Assembly: GCA_036346225.1 (NCBI GenBank)
Contig: JARFIW010000108.1
Coordinates: forward strand, 5,164,501-5,228,500
Source of the DNA: Platerodrilus igneus
Taxonomy: Eukaryota; Arthropoda; Insecta; Coleoptera; Lycidae
DNA: 64,000 bases
Direction: 5' to 3'
The notes under the pieces are model-generated. The model worked only from the letters and a program-made list of their open reading frames with translations, did no database searches and was not told where the DNA came from. Below are positions 22,627 through 37,600 of the stretch, in pieces. The position numbers and the translations under genes were made by a program. Position 1 is the stretch's first letter. Every line of letters begins with the position of its first letter.

Positions 22627-23085
22627 TAACTTTTCTGAACACTTCAATAAAGAATGCTTCATGTTAAGTCATATAATTTTCAATGCATTCTGATATTTTC
22701 TACTGTGGGAGTGCAAAAAGAAAGCAACGAACAAGACTCATAGAGGAATTTACTCTCGCCAGAGTAACAGCACAAAACCTTCATGTGATATCAGTTAAGT
22801 ACTAGTTAGAACATATCCATACAATTTCTGGATAAGCAAAACAAACGAAAACTAGCCCAACGATATTTTTGTACCTAAAGTGTGAATATTTTATATTTGA
22901 AAGCATGTGTTGGTAAATGAATATTTTAAACAAAAACAAAAATAAATAAATAGTATACAGGTCAAAAAACGAAATTCTTTAATTTAATATTTTGTACCAA
23001 TTAATTACATGTAGAATTATGCTATTAATAATCTGAATAATTTAGAACGTATTTACAATGAACAATAATAAAAATGTGGATGATG
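22627..23085 (-). other. 3' flank of the Mtr4 gene, probably including its 3' UTR
   Basis: Lies directly downstream (minus strand) of the Mtr4 stop codon. On the minus strand two ATTAAA sequences are present near 22978-22988 and could act as variant polyadenylation signals. This is not proven. Confidence 0.35.
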
Positions 23086-23406
23086 TTATAAATAAAGACT
23101 TGAAGCAAATACAATGTCCCTTTTAATTAATTTTATTGCTTGATTAAATTTATCCTCTAATTCAGTGTTACCAATTGTTTTAGAAGCTTGTACCATTTGC
23201 CTTAATAATTCTTCCAAACGTCTCATGCAACGTATAATAGAACCTTCAAATATATCGGTCATCTGACATACATCGCTAAATATGGAACCATTACACCAGG
23301 AGAAAACAACATCCATTAAAAATGGTCGAAATTTTTCAACATAAGTGTCCTCATCTAAATCCAAACGGGCTTCTGTACTGACTTTAGCTATACGCCTAGC
23401 CAAATC
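23086..23406 (-). CDS. Mtr4: Mtr4 exon 15 (C-terminus and stop)
   Basis: 321 nt including the TAA at 23086-23088. Encodes [38 protein letters not shown] and the near-invariant ending [12 protein letters not shown]. Confidence 0.96.
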   Translation of the reverse strand, partial: DLARRIAKVSTEARLDLDEDTYVEKFRPFLMDVVFSWCNGSIFSDVCQMTDIFEGSIIRCMRRLEELLRQMVQASKTIGNTELEDKFNQAIKLIKRDIVFASSLYL

Positions 23407-25611
23407 CTGTTAAAAAATTATTCATATACTTTTTGGGCTTGGGCTTTAAAGTTAGCCTTATTAAAAATTGTTAATATCATAAATAACATTAAGAATTAAA
23501 AAAAACACTCCTTTAAATTGATTAGTTATCACGACTTGTAGGTTAATAATCATTTACAAATAATAACTTTTATTTCCCATCGTTTTCAATCAAACTGAGA
23601 AACATGGTTTAAGTGTATCATGTTGCAGATTATTAGAGATCAAATATGTTCAAAATAATTTAATAAGTAAAACAACTTAAATTTTTGTAGAAAATTGTTT
23701 TTTTTCTGTGCGTACAACCAAAGCTATAAAAAATCATCTAATATTTTACTTTTATCTATTAAGCCATTGGAAAAATAGTAAGTGATGAATGTTAGTATTT
23801 CCCTTTAGACATTAGTGCATGGATAAGTAAGGAAAATAATACTTGTAACGCTCGTGCATTACTTAAGTATATACTAGGTCGTAGAAATAAATTGATATAA
23901 TTTCAGTTCAATGCGTTGTAAGAAATCACAAGGAAAAATTTATAGAAGCTTGGGCCGTTTATATTTTTTAACAAAATGGCTATTTAAATATGATATTATA
24001 TTAGGACAAGAATAATTACCAATAAAAAGGGACATTATTGTTCACGATAATATATGTATAATTCACAGGGAGGTCAAAGTACCACAGAACCACAAAACAT
24101 CATAAAATTTAAAGTGAATGACCAATTTTCAATATTAACTGTAAAGGTACAATGATCCTCCAGTCACACAAAAGGATGACATTGAACCCAACCATAAGAC
24201 AATACACCTGATTTTCCAATGCTCCACCCAAAGGTACTACATTGGCCAGGAAGTGAGTTTCTTTTACATGGAAATTTTGAATTTTGCCAAAACCTTACTG
24301 TTTCAAGCACGATAAGGACCTTTAACCTGCACGACAACACATACACACAGGAATAACATTTTACCTCCCATCGGAACAAGGGCGTATTTTTGTGAAAAAT
24401 GTTTGCCTAACATTTTCAAGCTGACTGTGTCGGAATTCAAACCTGGTACCTTGACCGTAGTAGTCACACGCACACCAACTACAGAGCCGCCCGACCATAA
24501 GACAGCTTTAGAAGCACAAAGTGTGAAAATGGAATTTTTAAAAGAAAAGGAAAAATGGGATATAACGGTTAGGTTCGGAATTAGTAAGTGAGGAATGATA
24601 TGTTTTAGTGACTGTGGACATATAGACTGCAGAAACCATTTAGATAGGTGGTTGATGTAGAATCGTTTTCAGCTTTGCTGGATGCTCGAGCTGGAAAGCT
24701 CAAGCATGCGGATTAAGCGTGAAATTTTAATCACATCGGAGGTGCATCAATAGGGTGATGTGGGTTTCCACTCTGCAACTAAATATTCAAATGCAAATTG
24801 CTAGAAATAGGGAACCTAATCGAGGAAGTAAAAGATCAATCAGTGGAGTTAACCTAAAAATCCTTAGATTTTTAAACCGTGAGTATTGTTTGAGCTTTTC
24901 ATGCTTTTTTGTTTGATAATTATGTACGTGTAAATTGTAATTGGTTTGTATAACAACGAAATTAGTATGTTTACATTTGAGCATAACAGTATTGGAAAGG
25001 AAGTCTATAACTTTTGAAATGCTAAGAAAGACGTGCGTATTAATTTAAACGCAAGCTTTAACAGAAGGTTAAAACTGTTTAGCCAAGGGCTAACTTGGCT
25101 ATCACCCTAAAGGAGAGTTAGAGATGGGCTGAACAGAAATTTTCTTAGTTAAACAGAAAAAAATTTAATTTAAAAGTGGAGGATTAAACATAAAAATTAG
25201 GGTAGATACAGAAAACACTTTCGTAGTTGGTGATTCTAAATTAATCTATATAAATTCTTGGATTAATTTACAATGTAACTGATGAAACATTTTCAATATG
25301 TAAAGAGTTATCAGAGTGATATTACATCTGTTTCACAAGAAATAATTTTAATCAAATAATAGCGATATTTAACAAATAAATTATATCACAGACTTCAGTT
25401 TTAAAATACTTGAATAAAATTTTGTTACATAATAGTTATGTTTATAAACGTTGTCAGATATGGCAGTCACGTTCAAATTCAATAAAAATCTGGAATTTTA
25501 ACCAATAGTGATATGAATCTTATTTAGTTACTAGTAAAGGATAATCTCGTCTAGGCTTTCCGTAAGTGAGAGCTTCAAATACAACAAAATTTAATGAAGG
25601 ATTTTTCTTTC

Positions 25612-25655
<44 letters not shown>

Positions 25656-28600
25656 TGTAAAATTAGTAATATTAAGTGAGATTATGACATTCCATTAATG
25701 GATCTTATAAACAGAAACGATGGGGTTTTTACAGCTAGTAATTTGACCTTATGTGAAGAAGAGGGTTGTAAAATAAATTCGGTGAAAGTTCAGCAAAAGT
25801 AACGGACTAGCCCTTACTCCACTGGTTGCCAACTGCTACCCTTATGTTGGTGGTGATCAGGTTTCAGTCCATCTCCTGCTGTTTACTTACAGGTGTAAAA
25901 TTCAACGGACCCGACTGAGTTGGAATTGTAGTATTTATTGACTGAGAGGTTTTTGCGCATCATAGATTCCCTTCCCGCTTGGCTTGAAGATTACGTGCGA
26001 ATAGATTAGAAAAATAACTTTTAAAGACAATTCTATCTGGGAAAATTTTATCTTCGAAGAATTTTGTGCTAATCAAAACAAATGCTCATATGTTCAAAAA
26101 CAAGAAATTGCAGTAAAATCAGCATTTTACTTCAAACCATAAACTTAAAACAACAAATATAATCGTTTTATGTCTGTTAGATACATATCAGGAGTGTAAA
26201 TTATTTTAAACTATAAAAATGCAAACAAACCAATTATAATCATAAAAATTTCATAGTGGAAGCATGTTATTTTTTTTTAGGAAAGCTTTTAGAATTATTA
26301 AGTATATAACAGTAAATTTATTAATATATTTGTTTCAAATGTAAGCTGTTAGAAATATTTAGTTAAATAAATTCCATGCAATGTGACAGTTTCAATAGAC
26401 GTAGTTGCAATCATCATAAAGAAAACCAGACATACTTAAATACAATGTAAAGCACCAGACACTGACAAAAGGAAATTTACACATATTAAAGTACAGGAAT
26501 GAGTTAATGATTTCATACTATAGATTACAATTTATTCATTTATATTGCTTCAGACAAACACAAATATAAATCTAAGTAAATCACATAACACGTTTTCTGC
26601 ATTTCATTTCATAAACTAAATAGTACGATTGTGTAATAACAAAAGAATTCCTGGAGAAAGAACATAATATGGAGTAAGGAAATACCAGAATTAGACCTCC
26701 AACAGAGAATGATTATCAGTTATTTAAAAACCGGTAATAAGTCAACATCAACGCGAATAGAAAAGCGCAGACGCATATCACTGTGTGGTTGAGGGTTGAT
26801 ATGAGGTTAAGATCAGATACAACGTTGAACAGAACACAGCTACAAAAAAAATGCATGCTTTGCAGGGACAATAGAAACGCGACTTATGGCAAAACTTTAA
26901 ACTTACACCTGCAAAGGCATGGTAGTTTCAATGCACCCAAGGAATTATTGTTGTGATGGACGTTTAGAGGGAGAATTTGGATAGTTCAGCCCAGCATTAA
27001 TTTGTAATTTTGGGTTGTGTTGGTCAGTGGTAGCTGTCATTTGAAAGTTGGAAAAAAAAGGAAAGCTGGTGCGATTTTTCGATATTCTGAACCTTATGCG
27101 TGAACCAAATTGTAAGTAACATTATAGGATTGTTTGTTTCTTTATGATTTATATGCAAGTTTTAGACGTGAAGATGGTTGGAATTCTATGACGTAGGACA
27201 GTGATTCAATTAAGTGATTTTTTTTATTAATTAATTAATGATTTATCGATGAAACAAGTAATGATTAAATTTAAGCATCATGTTATTGGTTTAAAATATT
27301 AAGTAATATGTAGGCGTTGATACGAAAGTATTTTGGAAAAGACAATGAAATGATACAATAAAAAGTTGGTATTTAACTTTTTTTCTGTTTATTATGAACA
27401 ATATTTCCAATAATTATGATCTATAAAAGTCACAATTAGATATGAAAGCTATGAAAATTTCGAGTGGCAAAAAGGTTCCTCGATTGCTTAGATTTAAAGT
27501 TTTTTATAACATTTTATTTTTAGTAAGATTTGGTCAGATTTGAAGTTAATAATTTGTTTTTATAAAGAATATTTGTAACTTTATATTGAAATTATTTAAG
27601 TTAACAGAGTTTAAGTTTATGTGAATTTTATTTCAATTTATTTAAGAAATAGATAAAGTCAGTTAACCGTAAAGGATATGCCGCTACCCAAGTTATATCT
27701 TATTTAGAAGTATGTTACTTTACAATTTTATTTAATTAAGACCAAAGAAAAATAAGATTTATGCGGGAAAACCGTCTTCCATATAGAAATATTATCATAA
27801 GAAATTGCTGTGACAGACAGTTTGGCACCACCCGATTTCGAAAGAGAAAAATCTTTCTGGTTAAGTGTTAATTTAATATAGAATTTTTGTATTTAAACTA
27901 TGTTATTTATTGTTTTTGTATTTCTTTGTTTTATTTTCTGATTTTTTCCATAAAACTCATTTTCACACCACTGAAGTTAGCCGATGCACCCTTATGCTGT
28001 TAGTGTCCCCGTCTCTTCAAAGGCAAATCAAAATTAGTCATCTTCATGCACATTTTACCTGTAGTAGGCTAGAACAAAATTTACCTAGACCAAGAACCAT
28101 AAAACTGTATTGATGCTAGCATAGCGCAAACACTGCATATTGCACCCAGATAGTTTGCTAATAAGCACTGTAAATTTTAGATCCTTCTGTTTCATAGATC
28201 ACGAACATACAAGCAAAATAACATTCACAGGAAAGGATACATATCGCTGTTCTTGTATACAAGTAATTATTCAGACTGAGCAAAATTTAAGTGATGTTTA
28301 TTTATTCTTATCTCAAATTTTTATGCCGGACTACACAACTTCGTCACATTGCAATTATTTTAATACGTTTCCTATTCAAAAAATTGAGATACCTCTAAAT
28401 GGCTACAATACACCTAAACAAGTAGTATATTGCAAAATTGTGTGCATTTAATGTATCACAAAATTACAAAACCGCTGCTAAACGTTCATTACCAGAAGCT
28501 TTAAGAATATGTCCCATCCTTGAGCTGTTCTTCAAGAGTGCATTCTGTACAATACAGCACACATATCAATGCTGATAAACAACCGCCATGAACCCTAAAA

Positions 28601-31600
28601 GTTTAGTGGGTGTCATCTTGAGTACTGAATGTGTTAATCATTAAATACAACCACACTTTGTATATTACTCATTCATACTTTTTAACCAAATTATTTGTTC
28701 GAATTTCAAATATACAATTACAGGTCATTGTAACGTGTTAAATTTTGCACCAAAAGAGAATAAACACTTACCAATTGCCATTTCCAGTAACTATGATATC
28801 ACGTAACTTCAATTGAATTCACTTTCCAAACAGATCTTGCTTTTGACATACTACCCTAAGGTTTTTGTTTTAAATTTTGTTTACAATTTGTCAAAAAGGA
28901 AATCTGCTTGTAAATTTTCAATAAATAAATAAATTTTGATAACTATCTATCTCTACATGGCCACAAAATAATAAATAGCCCAGTAACAAAAATCTTTTAA
29001 AAATACAAGGGTGCAATATTTTCTGCTCAAAATTATTGTTTGCATAAATTCGATCATAGGGCGTATAATAAATAACGATAAACAAGATATAGCACACCTA
29101 AAGAAGTATCAAGTGCTAAATGTTTGTTAATGTTAATACGATTCATTTAAATGCACATAAAATATCCTTTTTGTAAAATTAAACTACTACAACATAAAAC
29201 CTGAAAACTGGTACATTCATACAGCACAAAACCAGCAGAAGGCACAATCCAGCAAAAGTGCATTTCTGTGATGAGTAACGAAACGTTGAAAAGTACCAAT
29301 ACAAAGACATTTTTAATTCAACAAATCTTACCTGCATTTGTCGCAAAGGTCCTGCTAATTGCTCTGTTAATTTAGGTGTCTCGTTGCTTTTCTCATCACA
29401 AACAAAACAACTTAATAGAGCACATGCTTGAGCTGCTGATAAGGGTCCGAATACACCATTGAAAATCATTTCTGTCAGTAACAATTCATCCGAACTGAAA
29501 GTAAACTTATATTAAAACAATCGTTTCAAAAAAATTGATATATTGTATGTTCGTCGCTATATACAACTTTCATACGATAACAACAGTTGTTGTTATCAGC
29601 AGACATCACCTATTGTACTTTAAATCCTCAATGTGAACGTTAGTGTTACAGAACAATTAATTATTTTATGTGTGTTTACTAATTCCCATGGTGCATTTCT
29701 ACCTGGAATCCAGGAACCAGGTGCCAACAAAGATTTGCTGGAACCGCCCCCCACCAATACCACAAAATCAGGTAGGTGGCGAAAGGTGGCGGCACTTTTT
29801 TTTGTAACAAATTTAGATTTACCAAGTCCCACTTAATCTCTCCATGCAGAACTATTGTTTTTTTTTGTATAAGCTCCAGCTTTTACTGCGGATGCAACAA
29901 TACCATAATCCATTTTAATAGATGCAAATTAAGTTAATACAAGTGTCAATAAATAAATTAAAGGTCGTAATTTAGTACTTCAAAAAGAGAATAAATTCTA
30001 TATGGTAGCAGGTGGTGGATGAAAAAAGGCCTTATGCCACCAGACTGATGTATAGGATATACACTGTAAAGCCAGCATTTCATGTTCACCCGTCTCTGTG
30101 ATGTTAAACTCACCGATGTCGACAAACGGGGTATAATAATGTATTTACTCACTTTGGGAAGTTGACATTTATTTTCTTATGTGCTAAATTGGTGCTAGTT
30201 ACTTGAATTGATTTTATCCTACAAAAGAGACAACAGTAAACAATGCACCATCTAGCTTTCAGTGATGAGGGGAGAGTTTAAAGGGGTATATGTTCATTTA
30301 CACCTACCTGGAAAAGTCTTTGAACTTTGTCTAATAAAAGACTTTGAGCACCAACCCACATGGATTTCAGACTTCCAAGATAATTTTTAATGTTTTTTTA
30401 TTGCAATACAGTTCGGTGGAGCCTTGTTTACTTGTATCTCATTTCCTACTAATTTAAAATAAACATAAATACTAAGAAAACTCCAATTATCCAAACATAA
30501 ATATCGCAGTATTTAAAAACACAACTAAACAAAAACTGAACCTTATCCCTAATTGGCCAAATGTGTATGTATCTAAAAGAAAAAGTGTAATGCTTTGGTA
30601 GTATGTTGAATAGGAACCGAACGCAAAAAGAGAAAAATTAATCTTAAATGGACAACTTAATATTGATATCCCAAGTGTGTTTTGATTTCATGAACAATAG
30701 CTTTCATTAAGCATAACATTTCAATAAATTTTTGTTCTATTACAGAAAGTTCAGGTCATAATGAAAAAAAAATACAAAAGCATAGTTTATTTCTGGGTAA
30801 TACATATGGGAATGTAACTCAGATTAATAAATTATTGTAAAACCACAAAAAGAGTAAACATAATAATTCTAACCATAAATTTTCATAGTGTGGTTAGGTC
30901 ATTTTATGAAGCTTTAGAACTACGAAGTGAATAACAAGAAATTTTTAATACTGCACTTTCCATATCATAATTAGCCCAAATATAGAACAGATTTTTACAA
31001 ATGTTAATAAGATACCCTGCAATTAATGTTACATAGTTGCAATGTCAAGTAAACCCCACCTCATATTAGAAATATAGTCATACAATGTAGTAATTATTTA
31101 AAACCCAGATACTGAGTAGTGGAACTGATGAACATCAAGTTACAGATAATTAATTATATAATTTCAGACAAAGTAAAAAGGTCTCCAATGTATTTATTCA
31201 GATTGATTAAAAAATGCAAGTCATGGTTTATGTGTGATGGGATCATATGTGGCAATGCCTGAGTCACGAAGAATAGGAATGTGATATCTGATAAACCCCA
31301 TCAAACACATGAAGAGTATGAAAAGAGGACCAATGTATGATAGTGCAGAAAAAACCACATATTAATTATTCACGAGCCATTAACATAAACACATGTAAGG
31401 ATGACCGTGAAAAAAGTTAGTCAAGTGAGATCCCACAGATTTTCGACTAAACCGCTGTTTGCTTTTTTATTGTGGTACTTATGCATGTTTGTTGCTTGAA
31501 AAATATTGATAAGATTATACTCTTAGTCAGAACATAGAGTTAAATTATTAGATGTATACCCCGTACAGGGCAATACCCAGCTACTAATGTGTTAATGCAA

Positions 31601-34600
31601 GCATACTTGAAAACCACACAAAGTTTTGGTTCTCACGAAAGTCCACTCATAGGGTTATCTTTGTGGTCTAAGAAAATGCCAAAATAGCATTTCTCACGCC
31701 TTGTACCCACCAATGTGCATAAGAGAACTTTAACCTCTTCTGGAAGGGATAGACATTTTCGTGGGAAGTGAATGTATCGAAATGAAGTTCTTGACTACCA
31801 AGACTTCCCTAGTGTATTGACGTGTGTTGTAGTGCTTCGATTTATTGACAAGTGATTCCCCCCTTCCGTACCTATCCTATCGTTCAACACATCGTATCGG
31901 TACTTTGTCACAGAAGGCTACAAGCCCAGCAAACACTGAGACAACAGAACACCACCACAAAATTCATGCAGAGCCACGGAAGCCGTTGCATCAGAAACAA
32001 GATACCTTACATGTGATTTTCCAATGCTCCACCCAAAGGTACTACATTGGCCAGGAAGCGAGTTTTTTTACCTGGAAAATTTAAATTTTGCGGAACCCTT
32101 GCTGTTCGAAGCAAGGTAGCGATCTTTAACATGTGTGACAACACACACACGGGACCTCCATTTTACTTCTCATTTAAACGAGGGCGTATTTTTGTGAAAA
32201 ATGCTCGCCTAACATTTTTGAAGCGAACCGTGTTGGGATTCGAACCCGGAACCTTGGGCATAGTAGTCACACACATACCAACGGAGCCGCCTAGGACCAA
32301 GATATCGCAGATAAGTGTTAGTTATATTAACCTAACAACACATTAGATCGCACTGGGGAAATTAACTCTCGAGTAAATTTGAGGTTATACGAGTGTTAAA
32401 TACTATTTACTGAGCTATAAATGCGGTGGTTTTTAAGGTATTTCAACATATTTCTATAGGAACCCATCCTGCACCACCGTAGTTAACCAATGTATTCTTA
32501 TTTTGTTATGGGATTCCCATCCCTTTTGGGCAATTCTAAATTTAATAATTTAACACTTTAAACAGCCGTAACAAAAGAACATCCACAATTTATCAATTGT
32601 AGGTATTCAACGGAATTAACTAATACATAAAATTTACGCAGATACAATTGTGCTTTTCTATATTAGAATTTCCTGTTTACAATACACCTTAAATTAAACA
32701 TTCACCAACGTAAAAGTCCTCCTCTTTATAAAAATAAGTTACACAACCAGTTTAAATATATATCGGCAAGTGGAAAGCAAAAATTCAATGAGTTACAGGT
32801 TGGTTGATCTTGTACAAAGCTCAAGCGACCTTGTCGTGTAGAACAAAAATGGGGTGGTATTCAATAATCCAACTTCGGGTTGCAGCAAAGCATCCACCGC
32901 AGGAACACTTTCAATTGTAAGAACAATTTTTAAACTGGCAATTACGTTCACGTTTCGGGCATTTGTATCTCTAACAATCCCAAATTGTAACTACCGTCAC
33001 TTGAATTACTCAACTTTGAACCTATTCGGCTACGGTTGCCTGTAGAACTCAAAGTTCTGTCAATGAATATCAAAAGCCAAATTTCTACTCTATTATGATG
33101 TCAGTATTAATAAGTCATAATGTTCCAAAAGGTTGCCCGATTTTTTCCATGTTCACACTGATAGTGCATCAAACGCTGTCTTATTTTGAGTTCAACGTCT
33201 TTCTATTTAAATCTACAGTCATCTGGTTTTCATTCTTATGAAAGTGGCATGTCTGCTTATGTTTGCAACCTAATATTTATAACTAAATTTTCAAGTTTAT
33301 TTCTATTGGGGGTAACTTACTATGTTTTAGTGTAGAATAATTAAACAGTCAAGAAAGCGAGGACGCTAAGCGTCCTCGGCATCAACATGTAAATTATTAC
33401 CGTTGCCCTTGCATAATTATAATAAATAAATGTAAGCAATCATAGTTTAATCAGACGCCATTTTGCCCTAAATGGCAAACCTGTAGCCCTACAATAAATA
33501 TCACTGTATCGCTACACTTGCTACAAAATAAATAATGTTACATGGTCAAATCGTAATAATTAATTTCTATTTGATAAGGATGCTCGTCATTATGATTAAC
33601 AAAACTTGTAATGCATTGCGTTACACTTATACATTAGATAGGAAAGAAAAAAATTAATTTTGAAGGAATAGAATAATTCTAAATGCGCCTTGTACAATAG
33701 ATTACACGAATAATTAATCTTAATTGAGCATGATATTTAAAAATCTTGTTTCTATAAAGACCATTCAACTAATAAGGTATAACATTATTTCTTTTAAATA
33801 CCTTGCAACTGTAATAATCCAGGATGAAGACATTTTAAAAACCGCTAAAATAAAAGACTTCATAAATCATATAATGAGTTATTCATAAGTAAATACGTAG
33901 TTATATTGTAATACAAGAATGTTGAATAAGTGAGAAATGCAAAATCATATCTGAAACATGGCTAGACGTTCAAGGCTAATTGCACAAATACGCATTTTTT
34001 CTGTAATTAACAGAACAATAATCTTTATTCAGCACAGATAGATGTTACATTGTAAGAAAGAAACTTTACAGTACGAAAAATGACAGGAGTTAGACATCCA
34101 ACGAAAAAGAATTAATTATTCGCGAGCAGATAATTAGAAAGGTCGAAATGTAATCTGTTACGTCTCTGGCTGCATAAAGTTTCCGTTTTAATTTTAGGAA
34201 TAGGGGATTTTATAATTAGAATATTACGTGTTAAGTTTGTGGTTATAACTTCTCACGAAGCAAAGGTAAAGAATTCCTAATTTGTTGAAATGTTTTCCAA
34301 GTGTGCAGTTTCCCAAACCAAAAAAGAATGTGTGGTTATCGCGTTTAGCCAATGAGAAACGTTTATGGTGGTGAGGACATCAACGAGTTCATCGGCAAGT
34401 CGTTTTAAACTTGATGCTGTACTTTCAACTACTAGATGATATCGATGTATTAAATGAGAGTGCACATTAAGTGCAGCGAAGTATTCCTTTACAATTCCTT
34501 CAATTCCTTAATATCTTTTATGCTCCCTAAAGTTGTAGGTTTAACAACAAGCTTCGCCACAAGCATCTGAAGAAGCGGAGCTTGACAAAACCCTGATCTA

Positions 34601-37600
34601 CCTGAAGACGATAGCAGTAATTTCTGGCTGGAAGCCACTGTCAGAGGAAGTCTTGGTTACAAGGCAATAATTTGTTATAAATTATATCCAGGGTTAAAGT
34701 AATAACTAAAGCCAAACGGAAAATGTAATAATTCGTAGTAAATCATATGAGATGAAGTAATGAAGCGCATAAGCCACGCTGTTGGAGTTGGTATGATGAC
34801 AAGTTAAAGGTTAAATTGAAAGTACCAGAGTTTCACTCAATATGCAACTGGTTTTTCGACAGGGAAAAATGCAGCGTGCCACACAATGTTAAAATATCTC
34901 GCAAGTGCATGGTAGGTTCACACATGCAAGGGGTGTAGATATGTCGTGACAACTGAGGAAAATGGGGAAAGAAACTTGTGAGTTTACCCTACAAAGAATT
35001 GGATTTTATGGTATGCTGTATTACAGGAGCTGCATTGTTGGATAAACCAGGTAATTGTTGCAGGAACGATAGATGTTGCTGGACATCCTTATAAATCATG
35101 AAAAGTATACGCTTTTATGTTTACATTTATTAATTATGCACATGTGAATTGTAAGTCTAATTCGTGAATGGTTAGTATTTTTTTTTGTTGTAGGAAATTA
35201 CAACTATAAAATTAATTACTTTGTTGGACTAAATTAGTGATGGAATGTATATTGATTATAAAACATAAGTTTTATTGGTGAAATACATTAATTAAAGCAC
35301 AAAAGTTTAATACTCCCTGTATGTTTGTTGTGGTTTGTTTAGCATTCTACTTACTAAAGGAGTCTTTTTTATGTATTTTTGGTAGACCGTAAAAGTGGGG
35401 TGGTTTACTGTAATGTGGGACCAGTTTACTTCTTTCTTTGTCTTCGAATTCATTTTTAAATTTAAATAGAGTTTTGTATATTTTATTTTCAATTGATTTT
35501 GTTGGGTCCGTTTCTAAACTGGTGTAATTCTCAGTGTTCAATAGTTCGTTGATTTTTGTGTTGTAATCGTTTTTATTCATTATTACTGTTGCATAAAAAT
35601 AAAAATAACTGCGTTGCAAACGAATCCGTGACTTTCAGTAAACAATGGATTCCATTACTAAAAGAAATAACAAAAGAAATAACAAATGAAGATCAAATGT
35701 CTACAATATCTAGGTAGCATTGCAAGTTTTTCCTGGGTTTTCCTTGCGATATTAACATGAAATACAGCCTACATACATGATTTCTATTTATACAAACAAT
35801 AACTAATTACATAACAATAAGCATATTAGCTAGAAAACCATTATTTCGGCAAATTCTAAATGTTGGGGGATCTTGGTAGCCACAGGTTGCTTAACCCCCT
35901 TCACTGAATCTCGGTAAAATAAGACATAAAATTAGAAATCTCTCAATTGTATAAATAGAAACATGTTAAAAAATATTTTCCAATTACCAAATTATTGAAT
36001 TTATATAAAATTCACCAATAAAAATTAATCAGCTGATTTCACGTTAAGCGTATTGGCTACCTAAGGTCCCAGGTCGCAACACAAATTGAAGGCAATCATT
36101 CTTTTAAAATTTAAAAATTTTTGCTTAGTGTACTCAAACCAAATATTTCAAACATCAATAAATCAAAGTAACCTTCAATTTATGTCATAAATGTCAAACT
36201 TGAAGTTTTTATTATTTTGACAACGATCCTAGGTCATGGATCGAAACGTAAATATAGATGATTTTAAAAACTATGAGTGGTTTAATTCCCAAAGAAGAGT
36301 AAGAAGAAAACAAAAGTTTAATATTTCGAATGGGCAATAAAATAATAAAAAGAAACGCTGGTATTTAACCGTTTTCTGTTTGTTATTAAAAGCATTTTCA
36401 GATAATGGAATTTTATAAATTAATCTGGGGAATGGGAAAATTTGGAGTGATAGTTATTATTAATGGATTTGATTTGATGTTTTTTTAAAGTTAGTAATAC
36501 CTGGGCAGATTGAGGTTAAAAAATTAGGTTTTTTTATGTATATTTGTATTTATATTGCAATTATTTAATGTCAATAGAGAAGTAAGACTGAATTTTATTC
36601 GAGTTTATTTACGAATAAGAGAGTAATTAGGCCACTCTAAAAGGCATTCAGTCATTCCAGTAATGAAGACATTCAATAAAAAGTTAATGAGTATTTTTAA
36701 CGGATGATAGATAGATAAAGGTAGAGTACGAGGTAATGGGATTTATAAAAACCAAGAGCACGGAGACCTATCTGGAGTGTCCATCTTTCAGGTAGCAAAA
36801 ATATCGAAGTAATTGCTGAGGCAAGACGGTTTGGTGCCCTTTAACTATGAGAGAAGAAAAATCCTTTTGGAGTAAGTGAATATTGTAACGTAGTTGTATT
36901 TCAGCCATTTTATTATTAACATTTCTTTCCTAAGAACCCACTTTCGCACCATTGTAATTAGTAGGTGTACCTTCAAAATTGTTACAGAGCCACTGTCCCT
37001 TCAGGGCAAATTTAAATTTCTAACACAATAATTACCCGTAACTGTTTTTTTTCCTTCAGATTTAACTTATACTTAGCATTAACGCGCTGCAAACTCTATT
37101 AACTAATTTCTTATCACAGTTAATATTTTATAAAGATTACATTTTTCCAAACAAAAAATACTAATAAAGTAGGTACCTGCTCAGTTCACATCCAACCCTG
37201 CCCTTCAGTTGAATCACATCAGTGTTTGTACAAAATCCCAACCTTCTCAAAACTCTTTTTCGGCACTTCAATTCGTCTAGTTGCAAAACTGATTTGGCTT
37301 CGAATAATTTTTGTTTTGCAACTTTTAACTCGTTCATACATACAACTTTCTTTTCGTATTTTGGATACTCTGTGCTTAACAAGTTATTCTCATGTAGTGG
37401 GTGATTGAACATTCTAGAAATAAAAATATGACTTACAAATATATAAAATGACAAAATCACCATACTTTTTCTCGAGGCGCTCAATTTTTTTAACAATATC
37501 AAGAAATTCAGGTTCTGCAATTTTCATATCTTTAGTAGGATTTAATAAAGGTGGACCTTCATCTGAAAAACGCTTTTTGACTTCTCTCAGTGCTATGAGC

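Noticed and set aside
34540..34660. Slightly GC-richer stretch that looked protein-like near CTGAAGAAGCGGAGC
   Set aside because: No continuous frame and no recognised motif on either strand.
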